Part shown: one piece after another, positions 1 through 10,065 of the stretch | Numbering within the stretch: position 1 is the stretch's first letter | How the letters are laid out: each line of letters opens with the position of its first letter | The notes under the pieces: model-generated | What the model saw: only the letters and a program-made list of their open reading frames with translations | What the model was told of the DNA's origin: nothing | The model's database searches: none | NCBI GenBank assembly: GCA_009746045.1 | Contig: RPFO01000080.1 | Location: 8,817,628-8,881,627 of the forward strand | DNA: 64,000 bases | Direction of reading: 5' to 3' | Source of the DNA: Mesostigma viride | Taxonomy: Eukaryota; Streptophyta; Mesostigmatophyceae; Mesostigmatales; Mesostigmataceae | Position numbers and translations under genes: made by a program

Positions 1-28
1 GGAGGGGGAGGTCGCAGCCGAGAAATTC

Positions 29-521
29 ATGCAAGGTTTGAAGGCAGCGCTGGGAGGAATGGAGGGGGCGGGAAGCCACTTCAAGGCCTCGAAAGGGGTG
101 GCGCTGCCAAGCCGAGCCAAGAGCGTGAAATATCGGGTTTCGGAGCGGGTGCTGCCGGGGGTGTTGGAGGACGCCAGCGACAATGGGATGGGAATCCGGT
201 CGTGGGTCATGACGGTAAAGCCTGGAAATTGGCGGAACATGGAGAACAGGAAAATTGTCATGAACATTGCATTGGCCATGGACACCCTTCTCAAGGAGCT
301 GGGCTCAGCAGCCGGGGAGCTTGTGGGCATGGAGTACCTAATGAGGGTGGTGGCGGCCTTGCTGCAGGTGGAGGGCAAGGAGGGGGGGGTGGAAGGTGGC
401 CAGCCACCTCCTGCCATTGGGGGAGGAGGCTGCACTGTCAGCCACCCCGGCTGTCAAGGCAGCTCTCCAAACTGCCATCCTCTTGGACAAGCTCAGCAAG
501 GCTCAACAAGTAGGGAAATAG
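29..521 (+). pseudogene. Gag-like protein, element A (C-terminal half, frameshifted)
   Basis: I identify this as Gag by comparison with the other copies here. It shares the KGVALP start of the conserved block, an LPxxL segment, and the NxALAMDxLLKELG...MEYLxRVVxxLLxVE core, which aligns with VCNNLTYILDVAIQELG...FEYLARVVEAFLMVE of element C. The frame open from position 29 is lost at a run of G near 390. The proper C-terminus then continues in another frame (LPLGEEAALSATPAVKAA...) to a TAG at 519-521. Function in capsid or RNA packaging is inferred from position only; no zinc knuckle is seen. The upstream end is outside the window. Confidence 0.6.
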
Positions 522-2690
522 AATCCCAGCGGGACCGCTCCCTTTTCCCGCTGCCATACCCACTTAGGCCAGCGTACACCGCGTGGGGCAGGGTGAGATC
601 GGCACGCCGGCGACAGCGTGCCACGCGCCGCCACCGCGAGTACACACTGCAATGCAAGGTAGTGCGTTGGCTTAATTGGCTGTGGGGGGGGGGCAAGACC
701 CTCCTCCTAACCCTAGAGGGGCGTGCTCTAAGGGGAGGGAGGAGGCCCTTGCGAGGGTCAAGAGGCACTGCACCTGGCACAGTCGCCGCGTAGGGGGCGT
801 TGCGACAGGCCAGGAGCAAGAAGGTGCTGATGCAATATATGGGAAGCAGAATAAGTATGAACAACTGCGCGCGGACGCGGTGAGTCTACCAAAGGCGGAG
901 GTGGCGGGGAAGGCACGGCTGCTCGACCTGTTGGCTATGCGGCCGAGCTGGCGGGAGATATATGCCAGCGAAGAGAACTGCATCAAGCCAGCGGTCGTGG
1001 CGAGCGCAAAGTATTGGAATGTGCCCAAGCCCAGCCGGGGATGCTCCATGGCTGAATGGGGCAAGCTCATGAGCCGGGCAGCGGGCGTGGGCATGGTGGC
1101 GTTCCGGGAGAGGCGGCCCAAGTGGGTGGATGGCTGCTTTGGAGTGGCCAAGGGGGTGGGTGAGCTTCGGTTCATCGTCAACAGGAAGCTGGGCAACCTG
1201 CTGTGGGTGGACCCCCCAAGATCCTGCTACCCCACCTGGGCATCCTCGTGGAGGTCTACATCAAAGGCTGGTGCTACTGCGCCAAGAGCGACCTCGTGTC
1301 ATACTACTATTCCATCGAGGTGCCCGAGTGGTGGTGGGACTACCAAGGGCTTCCTAGTGTGTGGTCGACTAGCGTAGGTCTGGCAGGGCCCAGGCGGAAG
1401 GTGTGGCCCGTGCTCAAGGTGCTGGCCATGGGACATTCCCATGCGGTGGCGCTGGGGGAGGCCATCCATGAGATGGTGCTCTACATGACCGGTGCCCTGG
1501 ATCCGAGGCGCCAGGTCAACTACCTCTCAAGCGCAGGTGAGCTCACCTTGGTGCGCGACGAGTGTGGCCAGCCACTGCGCTTGGCCATCGAGTACAAGGA
1601 GGAGCGCGCCGGGGAGCTTCAGATTGACCTGGAAAACCCCCCTGCCCCCATGCTGTCCATCACCATTGATGACTTGGTGGCCAGCAACGGGCGGACCTGC
1701 GAGGCGGTGAACCAGCTCATCACGCGCGCTATTGAGGAAGGCTACCTCCCTAACAACCTTGTGCCGTCTAAGGAGAAGACTAAGATGGCGAGCCTGGAAG
1801 GGGACGAGCTAGAAGCCCTAGGGGTGGTGCACCGACGGAACGGCGTGCTGGAACCAACGGTCAAGCAGCTCAACCTTGTGATCGCCCACACGCAGGCTAT
1901 ACTCACTCGAGGCCGAGCTACGGCCGAGGGGCTGGCTGCCGTCTTGGGGCGGTGGTTGTGGCTGCAGATGTTAAGCCGCAGCTGCTTGTCCATTTGGCAG
2001 CAATGTTTCAAATTCATCAGCCTGCAAGGGTGGGGGCAGCGATCCTGGGTGCTGTGGGCCGGGGTGCGGGAGGAGTTAGAGTGTGCCCTGGCCTTGGCTC
2101 CCATGCTAAGGGTTGACCGAAGCGCACCTTTGGCCCGTGAGGTGGTTGCATCTGACGCGTCCACCTACGGGCAAGGTGTCGTGTACGCAACCATGGAGCC
2201 GGGCGATGTGACGGAGCTGGCGAGGGCACGAGAGGTGCGGGGGTACCCGACTTTGCTCATACCAAGTGAGGTGGCCTACGCTGGCCCTAGGCCACTGAGC
2301 GCGCGGGCGCAACAAGCAATCACTAGCCAGCAATGGCGGGTTGGGGTCCGGAGTCGTTGGCGGGATCCGGGGATGCACATCAACGAGAAGGAGGTGCGGG
2401 CTGCAGTGAAGGGCGTGGAGAGGAGTGCGCGCAGCTTGGCAAACCGAGGCAAGCGGGTGGTGAGGTTGGTGGACTCCACCGCGGCGTTGGGCTGCTTGGC
2501 TAAGGGGCGGTCCTCATCCCACAAGCTCAACAAGCAGTGCCGCCGCTTGTGCGCGCTGACCCTCGCCACGGGAGTCGTTCCCAGTGGGTGTGGACGCCGA
2601 GTGCACTTCAACCAGCCGATGGCGTTTCTCGCGGCCAATCCATGGCGACTTTCTTGGCAGGCTGGGTGCGCGACCTGACCGCGGAAGGCA
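518..2690 (+). pseudogene. Pol of element A: reverse transcriptase and RNase H, frameshifted
   Basis: The Pol frame overlaps the Gag stop in the -1 frame and starts with a basic segment containing FPLP and WLNWLWGG, shared by all copies here. Frame changes occur near 685 (G-run), near 1205 and near 2580. RT landmarks are a motif A-like KSDLVSYYYSIEV (about 1285-1320), the IDDL catalytic motif (about 1665-1676), and NLVPSKEKT in place of the GLVVNEKK seen in the better copies. RNase H shows SDAST (about 2152), INEKE (2380), LVDSTA (2466) and PADGVSR near its end. The chain would copy element RNA and remove RNA from the hybrid. It is not translatable as one chain as written. Confidence 0.8.
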
Positions 2691-2710
2691 TCCATCCTAA
2701 CCCGGGGCCC
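2687..2710 (+). other. Degenerate 2A-like motif, element A
   Basis: The residues are GIHPNPGP, at the same junction between RNase H and recombinase where B1, B2 and C have GDVESNPGP. NPGP is kept; the D and E of the D-V/I-E-x-NPGP consensus are replaced. The preceding DLTA is kept. Skipping activity is therefore doubtful. Confidence 0.6.
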
Positions 2711-3640
2711 CCTGCACCTGTTAGCTACCTTCCATTGCTAGAGGGGAAAGTAAAGCCGGCTACTTTGCTGGCCTACCGTCGTGGTCTTGATTCCCTCTTG
2801 ACTTGGTGGGAGGCTGGTGGGCGGGCGGACGGGTCATCGTCACGAGCTGACACCCTTGAGGAGACATTTTGTGCGTATGTCGCCTGGGCTCATTTTCGGG
2901 GGTACAGCCGCCAAGTGTGTGTCAATGCCTTGATGGGGTTGCAACTTTATTATCCCGGTATGGTGAAGCGGTGGGACTTGGCCCGTGGCGTCCTCGCTGG
3001 GTGGAAAACACTTGTGCCCCCCCGTGCCCCTCCTCCCATTCCATGGGAGGCGGCGTTTGCACTTGCCAGCACGATGGTCATGCAAGGTCAGCGCCTTGCG
3101 GGCCTGCTGGTTGTCATCGTGTTCCGCCATTACCTGCGAATCTCGGAGGCGCTGAACCTCCGTGTTGGCCATGTGCGCCTCCAGCCTGACGTTCGGCTTG
3201 GGCCGGCTCAACGGGGCGCCCTACTGCTGAGGTCTACCAAGACCTCTAAGGGCAAGACTCAGTCAGTGGTGGTAGAAGATGTGATGTCTGAAACCATCCT
3301 CCGTCACTGCATCGCGGGTAAGCACGCTTGGGAGGCCGTGTTCCCTTTCACCTACCCGCAATTCCGGCGCATTTGGCAGGCTGCGAGTCAGGCCTTGGGG
3401 GTCGCCCAGATTTTCACCATTCACGGGCTGCGGCATGGAGGTGCCACTCACGATTTCCTCGCGGGTCGCAGCATGGGGGACATCCAGGGCCGGGGGCGCT
3501 GGCTTAGCAGCTCCACGGTTGCCCATTATGTGGGCTTGCACCGCAGTTTGGAGGTGCAGCTGCCTGAGGTTATTCTTCGGGCCATGGCCGCCTGCCCCCC
3601 TCGGGCCTGGCGGGCTATTTTGAAATTGCCCTCCACCTAA
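2708..3640 (+). CDS. Tyrosine recombinase of element A
   Basis: This open frame has the full tyrosine-recombinase signature. It has a conserved LLAYRRGLDSLLTWW core-binding start, the first catalytic Arg in YLRISEALNLRVG (Arg codon at 3137), a Lys in RSTKTSKGK, the HGLRHGGAT box with the HxxR pair, GRGRW, and the nucleophile in VAHYVGLHRS (about 3523-3552). All six catalytic positions are present. In DIRS-type elements this enzyme inserts a circular DNA copy into the genome in place of an integrase. The given start is the codon after the degenerate 2A motif. The open frame extends upstream to 2537 and holds the end of RNase H, so the protein is probably made as part of Pol. Confidence 0.85.
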   Translation, partial: PPAPVSYLPLLEGKVKPATLLAYRRGLDSLLTWWEAGGRADGSSSRADTLEETFCAYVAWAHFRGYSRQVCVNALMGLQLYYPGMVKRWDLARGVLAGWKTLVPPRAPPPIPWEAAFALASTMVMQGQRLAGLLVVIVFRHYLRISEALNLRVGHVRLQPDVRLGPAQRGALLLRSTKTSKGKTQSVVVEDVMSETILRHCIAGKHAWEAVFPFTYPQFRRIWQAASQALGVAQIFTIHGLRHGGATHDFLAGRSMGDIQGRGRWLSSSTVAHYVGLHRSLEVQLPEVILRAMAACPPRAWRAILKLPST

Positions 3641-4058
3641 TTTGGTTGTTCATTTCTCTGTCATTATGCTAGGTTCTTTGCCCCTGGCATGGATCGCCAG
3701 GGAGGGATATAAGGGTAAGGCTAGCCTTTGCCAAGCAATAAGTGTTCCCATGAGCATCGGCGGCCGGGATGTGGCCTGCCTTTTGTATGTGCTCCACTCA
3801 TTGTTTTAATAAAGAGTCTGGTTACCCTGGAGTTCCACGGTTAATAGAATCGTGGTTCTCTGAACATAGTTTCTTTATAGTGAGATGGAAGGGTAGCCGC
3901 TATAGCTAGGTTATTGGGTTCACATGACATACCTTTTGAGGCCGGTGCGGCCTGATCCGGATCATTCGTGGCCAAAACTTTGGCCAGTTTTTCTTGGCCA
4001 GGTGGCAGGAGCTAACGTTGAGATATAAACCTGCCACTGTCTAGGTTTCTTGGCTCAT
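3640..4058 (+). repeat. 3' untranslated and terminal region of element A (repeat T)
   Basis: It contains a short hairpin (CCCTGGC / GCCAGGG, about 3675-3703) and AATAAA near 3810, as expected of an element 3' end. The stretch 3700-4058 recurs in inverted orientation at 6302-6379 and 12464-12530, split by the LINE, and again at 12706-12957. That shows it is a mobile terminal repeat. Confidence 0.7.
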
Positions 4059-4140
4059 GGCGTAGTGTTCTTTTAAACCTCCATAGCCGTTGGACCATGC
4101 CCCGTGGCCCAAGTCGCAGGTGTAGTAATTGATGTGTATG

Positions 4141-4570
4141 CCTCATGCCTCAGGACACAGGACTCAGGACTCAGGACTCGGGACTCGGGACTCGGGACTC
4201 AGGACTCAGGACTCGGGACTCAGGACTCAGGACTCAGGACCCAGGACCCAGGACCCAGGACCCAGGACCCAGGACCCAGGAATCAGGAATCAGGAATCAG
4301 GACCCACGACCCACGACCCACGACCCACAGGGCAGGGCAGCGCAGAACAGGGAAGGACAGGATAGGCCAGGGCAGGGCAGGGCAGGGCAGAACAGGACAG
4401 GGCAGGGCAGGGCAGGGCAGGGCAGGGCAGGGCAGGGCAGGGCAGGGCAGGGCAGGGCAGGGCAGGGCAGGGCAGGGCAGGGCACAACAGGGCAGAGCAG
4501 GGCAGGGCAGGACAGGGCAGAGCAGGGCATGGTAGGACAGGGCAGAACAGGGCAGGGCAGGGCATGGCAT
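4141..4570. repeat. Compound minisatellite: GGACTCA heptamers, then GGGCA pentamers
   Basis: From about 4150 to 4325 there are back-to-back 7-mers of the form GGACTCA/GGACTCG/GGACCCA. From about 4330 to 4570 there are mostly perfect GGGCA pentamers with scattered AACA/GACA variants. Long open frames on both strands here are only the period-7 and period-5 repeats read through and are not genes. Confidence 0.95.
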
Positions 4571-4729
4571 GATGTGATGTGATATGCTCTGCGTTAGTGG
4601 AAAGAGTGGTATGCTTTGTGCTTGCCTCCGCCACATGCCAGTGCTTAAACTGTAACTTAGTTAGTTAGATAATAAATTTATTAAATGAATATATATACTC
4701 TCCAAGGGAAGAGTAATTTGCTCTTCCGT

Positions 4730-5941
4730 TCATATGTTATGACATGGCATGCCGCGGCATGCTCTGACGTCCTCATCCCTGTCCCTTCTGCTGTCATCCT
4801 GCGCACTCGCTGTCCATGCAGGCTCCCACCTCATCCGGCCCAACCGGCACGTGGAGGGCCCCACCTGTGGCCTGGTCCCGCTCGGCTCCGCGTGCGCGGC
4901 GCTGACCACCACCGGCCTGCGATGGAACCTTGGTACGGGAGATGCCTGCCCATGCGGGTCCCTGGTGGCCGCGTGGCTGGTGGCTGCTTGCTTGCGGTTG
5001 CCAGGGGGAGCTGCCTGCCCAGCCACAGCACACCTAGCTGTGGTCGTCGACATTTGAGACGGGGTATCCCCTGGGATCGCATCTGTGAAGATATCAAGCA
5101 GAATGCAATGGGCGTTTGCGTCGGAAATTGTGCGGGCAGCCAGGAAAATGTTGTTGTAGCATGTGTTTGGCACCACCCACGCTTGTGCGCATGCTACCAT
5201 CGCAAGCACTTGGGCAGCTGGCAGTACAGCCGCCTGCTGGGTCGCGTGGTCGGGCCAGCCACCGCAAACTGCAGCTGTCCCGTTGCTGCAGCACATGATA
5301 CGTGCTCCGTCGGTATTATGGTGGCCAACTTGGTCCGCAAGGTCAAGGGCAGCAGGTGACCCGTGCTCCTTTGTTGCTGCCTTCTGTTCGTCCCCATGGC
5401 TGCATGCCACGCCATCCCTTGCTCCATGCGGATTTCTCACCTGTGCAATGATGCTCCATGCAGATCCCTCACCTGCGCATCATGGCCTGTAGACGATTGC
5501 CTTCCCACCATCCGCAAGCTTAGACACGTGTCGTTCATGCGGCTGATGTTTCCATCAATCTTTGGCTTGTGATGCTGCATTCTGTTTGCCCTGCTGGGTT
5601 GAGCGCGCAGACAATGCGCCCCTCGAGTTTGGCAAGCTGGTCAGCACATCCAACGAGATTGTTGCAGACGAGGTGACGGTGAACACGTCACACCCGCTGC
5701 TGTGGATGACAGTGCTGCGTGACCAACGCGGCCGCATCGAGCCGTACGAGCCGTACGTGTAGGCAAAGGCCATGCACATGATTGTGTCGGCCACGCAGCC
5801 ACACAAGCAGGGCACGGAGCCCCACCTGCAATCACCTGCTTGCGTGGTTACCCAGAGTGCGTACTTGCCGGCTGGCTCATAAAGCGTGGATAAGGCCAGT
5901 GCTGCCATCTGTGGAGCACCCTGAGCTGGGCGGCTAAGCAT
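4730..5941 (-). other. Possible exons of an unrecognised minus-strand gene
   Basis: Two minus-strand stretches are open: 5440 to 4730 (236 codons) and 5941 to 5555 (128 codons). Their translations have ordinary composition, for example SDANAHCILLDIFTDAIPGD and KYALWVTTQAGDCRWG, unlike the repeat-driven frames nearby. I recognise no family and cannot fix splice sites, and plus-strand frames overlap both. They could be exons of a host gene or an eroded transposon gene. Confidence 0.3.
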
Positions 5942-6301
5942 TTGACAGCGTGTGTGATAGAGACAAGCGGGTCACTCGGTAGTCTAGGGTCACGGTCACC
6001 CGTAATAGGCATGCGGGGTGCTCCTGCCTTCAGATCGGACTACCATGCCCTGGATGGGTGAGAGTTATGCAGCCATTGGTTGGAAACAATGCGGTGTTGT
6101 ATCTAGTTTGAAAAGGCTGGCAGTTTTTACTCCCTTGGAATGAGCTTGACGCTGTCCAAGGATTTACACTCCTGCATATGACAAGACTGTTATAACAAGA
6201 CGGCCGCATGTAGGACGCACTGGCCCGTTGTCCTGCTGGCTGGCTCTGAAGGCCAGAAGTGTGTCGTGTCGAATTTACTTAAGTTGTGAGACCAATGTTT
6301 G
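5942..6301. other. No gene seen
   Basis: Nothing recognisable is in this interval on either strand. Confidence 0.5.
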
Positions 6302-6379
6302 TTGGAACTCCAGGGTAACCACTCTTTATTAAAGCAATGAGTGGAGCGCACACAAAAGGCAGGCCACATCCCGGCCACC
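6302..6379 (-). repeat. Left part of an inverted repeat-T copy, split by the LINE
   Basis: It matches the reverse complement of about 3755-3840 (GGAACTCCAGGGTAACC, then AATGAGTGGAGC). It breaks off at ATCCCGGCCACC and resumes with the same 12 bases at 12462, on the far side of the LINE. Confidence 0.8.
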
Positions 6380-6422
6380 GTGACACCGTGACACCGTGAC
6401 ACCGTGACACCGTGACACGATG
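6380..6422 (+). repeat. Short tandem repeat at the LINE 5' end
   Basis: Five near-perfect copies of the 9-mer ACCGTGACA lie directly after the left target duplication. They may be element 5' sequence or filler from target-primed insertion. Confidence 0.8.
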
Positions 6423-6767
6423 GCACCATAACGCTAGTATTTTACGATTTTGTATGGTGTTTTGTAGGCTGCTGATCAAGGCTGCTGATCAAAATAGGCG
6501 CGAAAATTATGCCGAGCTATGGCTGCCGAGAATGCTCATAACTTTCGACTCAGGCCATGAAATTTAGTCGGGTTTGTTGCATTCGACTCGTTTTTTGACG
6601 ACGAACATGCTGGTATAATTTCCGGCAGCTATCGTCCCCGATTTCGTACGTTCTCGACCTCGGCCTGCCCAGCAGATATCGCTATTTTCGACTCGATATG
6701 GCGGCATTCTCTTCGTGAACAGCACGCCTGCGCCCCCCGCCCAGCATTCGACATCTTCCCCGTAGCT

Positions 6768-7998
6768 ATGGAGACTGCTAGGACACCTGCCGCCCGAGAA
6801 CCCCGCTCGCTGGAAGACGTTCTTGCCGCAGCCAGCCCCCTCGTCGGCACCGCTCCCGCCGCTCCCAAGAAGCCGCGTACCACGGAAATCACTTCCATGG
6901 CCGCCGAGGCTACCCCCACGCCTGAAACTTCACCGCCCTCACCGTCTGATTTAACCAAATATACAAGCCTCGATCGCCTGCAACCGGCCGACATTGCGGC
7001 AATTTTCACCATGCCGGTCGGCAACGTGCTGCAAATCCTCAAACTTCGATACGCCGCCGACGAGCCCATCCCCATCCGCCACCCCAACACCGGCGCAGTT
7101 GTGGATGACCCCCCCGAGGGGTGGCAGCACTGGGGCGACGACCAGCTACGTACGCACCTCCTGCCTCTTTACATGCTGCCCTGAACTCTGCAAACCGCTG
7201 GCGCCCATCGCGGCCGCATCCGACACCTCGGCCGATGCCGACACCCCTGCCGGCGCAGCCGACTCCACTGAGCTGCAGGCGCTCACCTCTGAGCTCAAGT
7301 CTGTGCAAGGTGCGCTCAAGTCTTTGGCTGCTAACTCTGCTGTCACCCAAGCCACATTGCTGGAATTAAAGGCGGCCATGGCCACCTCCCCCCCCAAGCG
7401 GGTCACGTTCGCGGATGCGGCGGGGAAGAACCTGGATGCCATAGTCGCCCAGGCGGCTAAGTCAGCTGCCACCGCAGTCGCGTCACAGAATGTGGCTCAG
7501 CTCCGCCAACGCAATATCATTCTCAAGGATTTTGACAAGGACAAGCATGACACCGCACGCGCACTTACCGAGGCCTTGCGGGGACCCGCGTTCTTGGGGT
7601 TGCTGCAGCTGCAGGATCACGTGACCATTGAAAGGGCCATTCGCCTGCCAGGCCCAGCTGGCCTGGTTTTGGTCACCATGGCCCACGTGAATGACCAGAA
7701 ACGGGTCATGGGCGCCCGTCGCCTGCTCAAGGGCAGCCCCATCAGCATGGACGAGGACTACACCCCTGCACAGCTGGCGGCAAGGAGCAAGCTCTGGAAT
7801 CACGCGAAGGTCGTGGCCATCCGGGAGGGGTACGTACCAGGGGGGAAGCGTGTGCAGATGCGTTTGAAGTCGGATGGTCGCTGGGTTGCCTCCCTTGACG
7901 GTGTTGAGATTAACACCACGGATGCAGAGTCTCGTAGTGAGCCTCGTAGTGAGCCTCGTGGTGCGAAGCGTGCTGCCTCCGGTGGTGTCCGTAGGTAG
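6768..7998 (+). pseudogene. LINE ORF1 protein (RRM-like nucleic-acid-binding), frameshifted
   Basis: It begins at an ATG (METARTPAAREP) and reads in one frame to a stop at 7184. The protein then continues in a second frame open to 7998, so there is one frame change near 7150-7190. The middle is Ala/Leu-rich with heptad-like spacing (SELKSVQGALKSLAANSAV), a probable coiled coil. The C-terminal third (NIILKDFDKD..., IERAIRLPG..., LVTMAHVNDQKRVMGARRLL, ...YTPAQLAARSKLW) follows the RRM plus C-terminal domain plan of L1-type ORF1p, an RNA-binding chaperone of the LINE particle. The 71-bp gap to ORF2 is typical of these elements. Confidence 0.75.
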
Positions 7999-8068
7999 AC
8001 AACCTTCCTCGTCGGCTCGCGGCTAACAGGCTTCGGAGACAGCCTCTAAACAGTCCCGTTCCACTACC

Positions 8069-9280
8069 ATGCATCGACCTAACAGTCGACTGAGACACAT
8101 GGCGGTGCCGGTATCTCGGGCTAGAACGACAGCTCTCAGCAGCAAGATTAGCAACACCCAACGCATGCTAGATTTCCTACGCCTCTGCGTTGCGCAAGCA
8201 TCCCCGAATACCCAGAGCAGGCGGCAGGCTCGCATCCTACGCCTGCAGGACAAAATAAATGCGATGAAAAGCACTCTTTCCACCGCTTCCCTTCCCCCCT
8301 CCGTTCCACCCCCACCTCCATTCCCCGCCGCACCCACCCCCACCACCCATCGTCGTTCTCCCCTGGTGGGCCAGCAGGCATCCTTGGCCCTTGCCACTTT
8401 TAACACCCGCACATTGCTAGATGACGACCATAGCTGCCGGATTGAGGAGCTAGTCGCTTTTTGCATTGAGCATCGTGTATCTATATTAGGTGTCCAGGAA
8501 CACCGTCGCACGGTGCCACTTGGCCTGGTGAGCACTGCTCGCTTGGCGGGTGGCTGGCGGTTTTACTTCGCTGGCAGCGGTACGCCTGGCCAAGGTGGTG
8601 TTGGTCTTTTGTGTTCGCCGCTAGCAGTTGCTAGCCTCAGCACGCTTAAGTTCCTCACCCCACGCCTGATGGTAGCACATTTCACCTCTGTCGAGGGGCG
8701 GTCTAAACACCACTTCACGGTGGGGGTGGGCTACGCACCCCACAGTGGTCTACCTGAGTCGGCCCGTGAGGAGTTCTTCGAATCTTTGCATGACCTTGAG
8801 AGGGTCACTCCGGCCCGCCACTTTTTGGTTATGCTGCTCGACGCCAATGCTACGCTCCCTGTGGGCACTGCTGGCAGTCGCTTTGCGCCTGCTGACACGG
8901 AAGCTAACACCAACACTCCCCTTTTCTCTGCCTTTTTGCGGGATAGCGGGATGGTTGCTGTCAACTGCCAATTCCAACGTCCCTCACAGGACTTGGTCAC
9001 TTTTCGTGGCCCTAACGGCCGTCAGGCCTGTCTGGACTACGTGGTGGTACGGCAGCCCAGGTGCACCTCGGTTCTGGACGCCCGAGTGTTTGACACGCCC
9101 ACGGTGTGCTCTGACCACCGGTTGGTGCGCGCGACCCTTCGGCTCCGGTTCCACGTCCCCGCGCGCCGCGCAGCACTGGTCCGCCCTGACTGGTCTGCTC
9201 TACGTCCGGTCAAGGGAGATCCTGAGGACTGGACGGACGCCGAGCACGAGCGGAACCGGTGCCGACGGGAGTACCTGTCG
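8069..9280 (+). pseudogene. LINE ORF2, apurinic-type endonuclease part
   Basis: The ATG at 8069 opens a frame into an exonuclease-endonuclease-phosphatase fold. Landmarks are ATFNTRTLLDD, the metal-binding Glu in GVQEHRR (residue 144), GGVGLLCSP, VMLLDANATL, CLDYVVV, and the terminal SDHRLV box (S348-D349-H350). This domain nicks target DNA to prime reverse transcription. The last true ORF2 codons are at about 9280. Beyond that the frame runs into the inserted inverted-repeat element and ends at 9403, so the polypeptide is truncated before the RT. Confidence 0.88.
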
Positions 9281-10065
9281 CATTACAATTCGTTCAAGTG
9301 GCCCGCCGGAGCGGCTGTACAATTTTTCCCAGTGAGCGCGCTGCCAAGTGTACTTGTGGGCAAATTTTTAGGTGCCCCGTCACTTCGAGGTACTAAAAAT
9401 TAGGCTACGGTACGAATTCAGCGAATTTCAGCGAATTTTCAGTCGAACCAAAGGAAGTGACGGCAACTACCAAAAAGTTTCCGTTACGAATTTTCAGCCC
9501 AACACTCGCGCAAAATGAAGTGACGGCAACTACCAAAAAGTTTCCGTTACGAATTTTCACTCCCACACGTTTGCACAAGAGGAAGTGACGGCAACTACCA
9601 AAAAGTTTCCGTTACGAATTTTCAGTCCCACACTTTGCGCAAATTTTAGTAGGGCTGCACGCAAGCTACCTTTCAAAATTTTGCGCTAGTATGGAACGCA
9701 TTTCATTCGTCTGGAGGAACGCTGCCCGCCAACTACCCCCGTTCAGAATGTTCCGCCGAAATTTACTTGAGATTTGGAAATCTGAACGTGCGCGCAAATT
9801 TTAGTAGGGCTGCACGCAAGCTACCTTTCAAAATTTTGCGCAAGTATGGAACGCAATTCATTCGTCCGGAGGAATGCTGCTCGTCAACTGCCCCCGTTCA
9901 GAAAGTTGCGCCGAACTTTACTTGAGATTTGGAAATCTGAACGTGCGGTTGGAGTTTCGCGGGGAAACCCAAGTTCCCGAGTAATTCACCAATGACGCGC
10001 TTCGAACACTTGCCCGCTAAAACCTAAGCAGCCGCTCCGGCTGGCCACTTAAACGAAACGGGATG
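9281..10065. mobile_element. 785-bp non-autonomous inverted-repeat element inside LINE ORF2
   Basis: The ends are inverted copies. The left end reads TTCGTTCAAGTGGCCCGCCG and continues with GAGCGGCTG; the right end, reverse-complemented, reads TTCGTTTAAGTGGCCAGCCG followed by GAGCGGCTG. Both begin at a CAT. There is no coding capacity. The interior holds three about 66-bp tandem units with AGTGACGGCAACTACCAAAA (about 9455-9635) and two copies of a block with AGTAGGGCTGCACGCAAGC (9645 and 9800). I find no clear target duplication. A 197-bp end of the same family lies at 60702-60898. It is a MITE-like or larger deleted DNA transposon. Confidence 0.8.

Larger units (their letters stand above)
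1..4058 (+). mobile_element. Element A: decayed tyrosine-recombinase (DIRS/PAT-like) retrotransposon
   Basis: The order is Gag C-terminal half, reverse transcriptase, RNase H, 2A-like motif and tyrosine recombinase, followed by a terminal region with AATAAA. The left end lies outside the window. There is no integrase or protease; this plus the YR places it in the DIRS order as the family is known. Several frame changes, some at G-runs (about 389-398 and 681-691), show it is a dead or badly sequenced copy. Its domains align by eye with elements B and C in this window but are clearly divergent, so it is a separate subfamily. Confidence 0.85.

Noticed and set aside
4104-4636. Long open frames on both strands rich in TQDSGLRTQD or PCPALPCPAL
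   Set aside because: They are the 7-bp and 5-bp repeats read in every frame. Periodicity explains the lack of stops.
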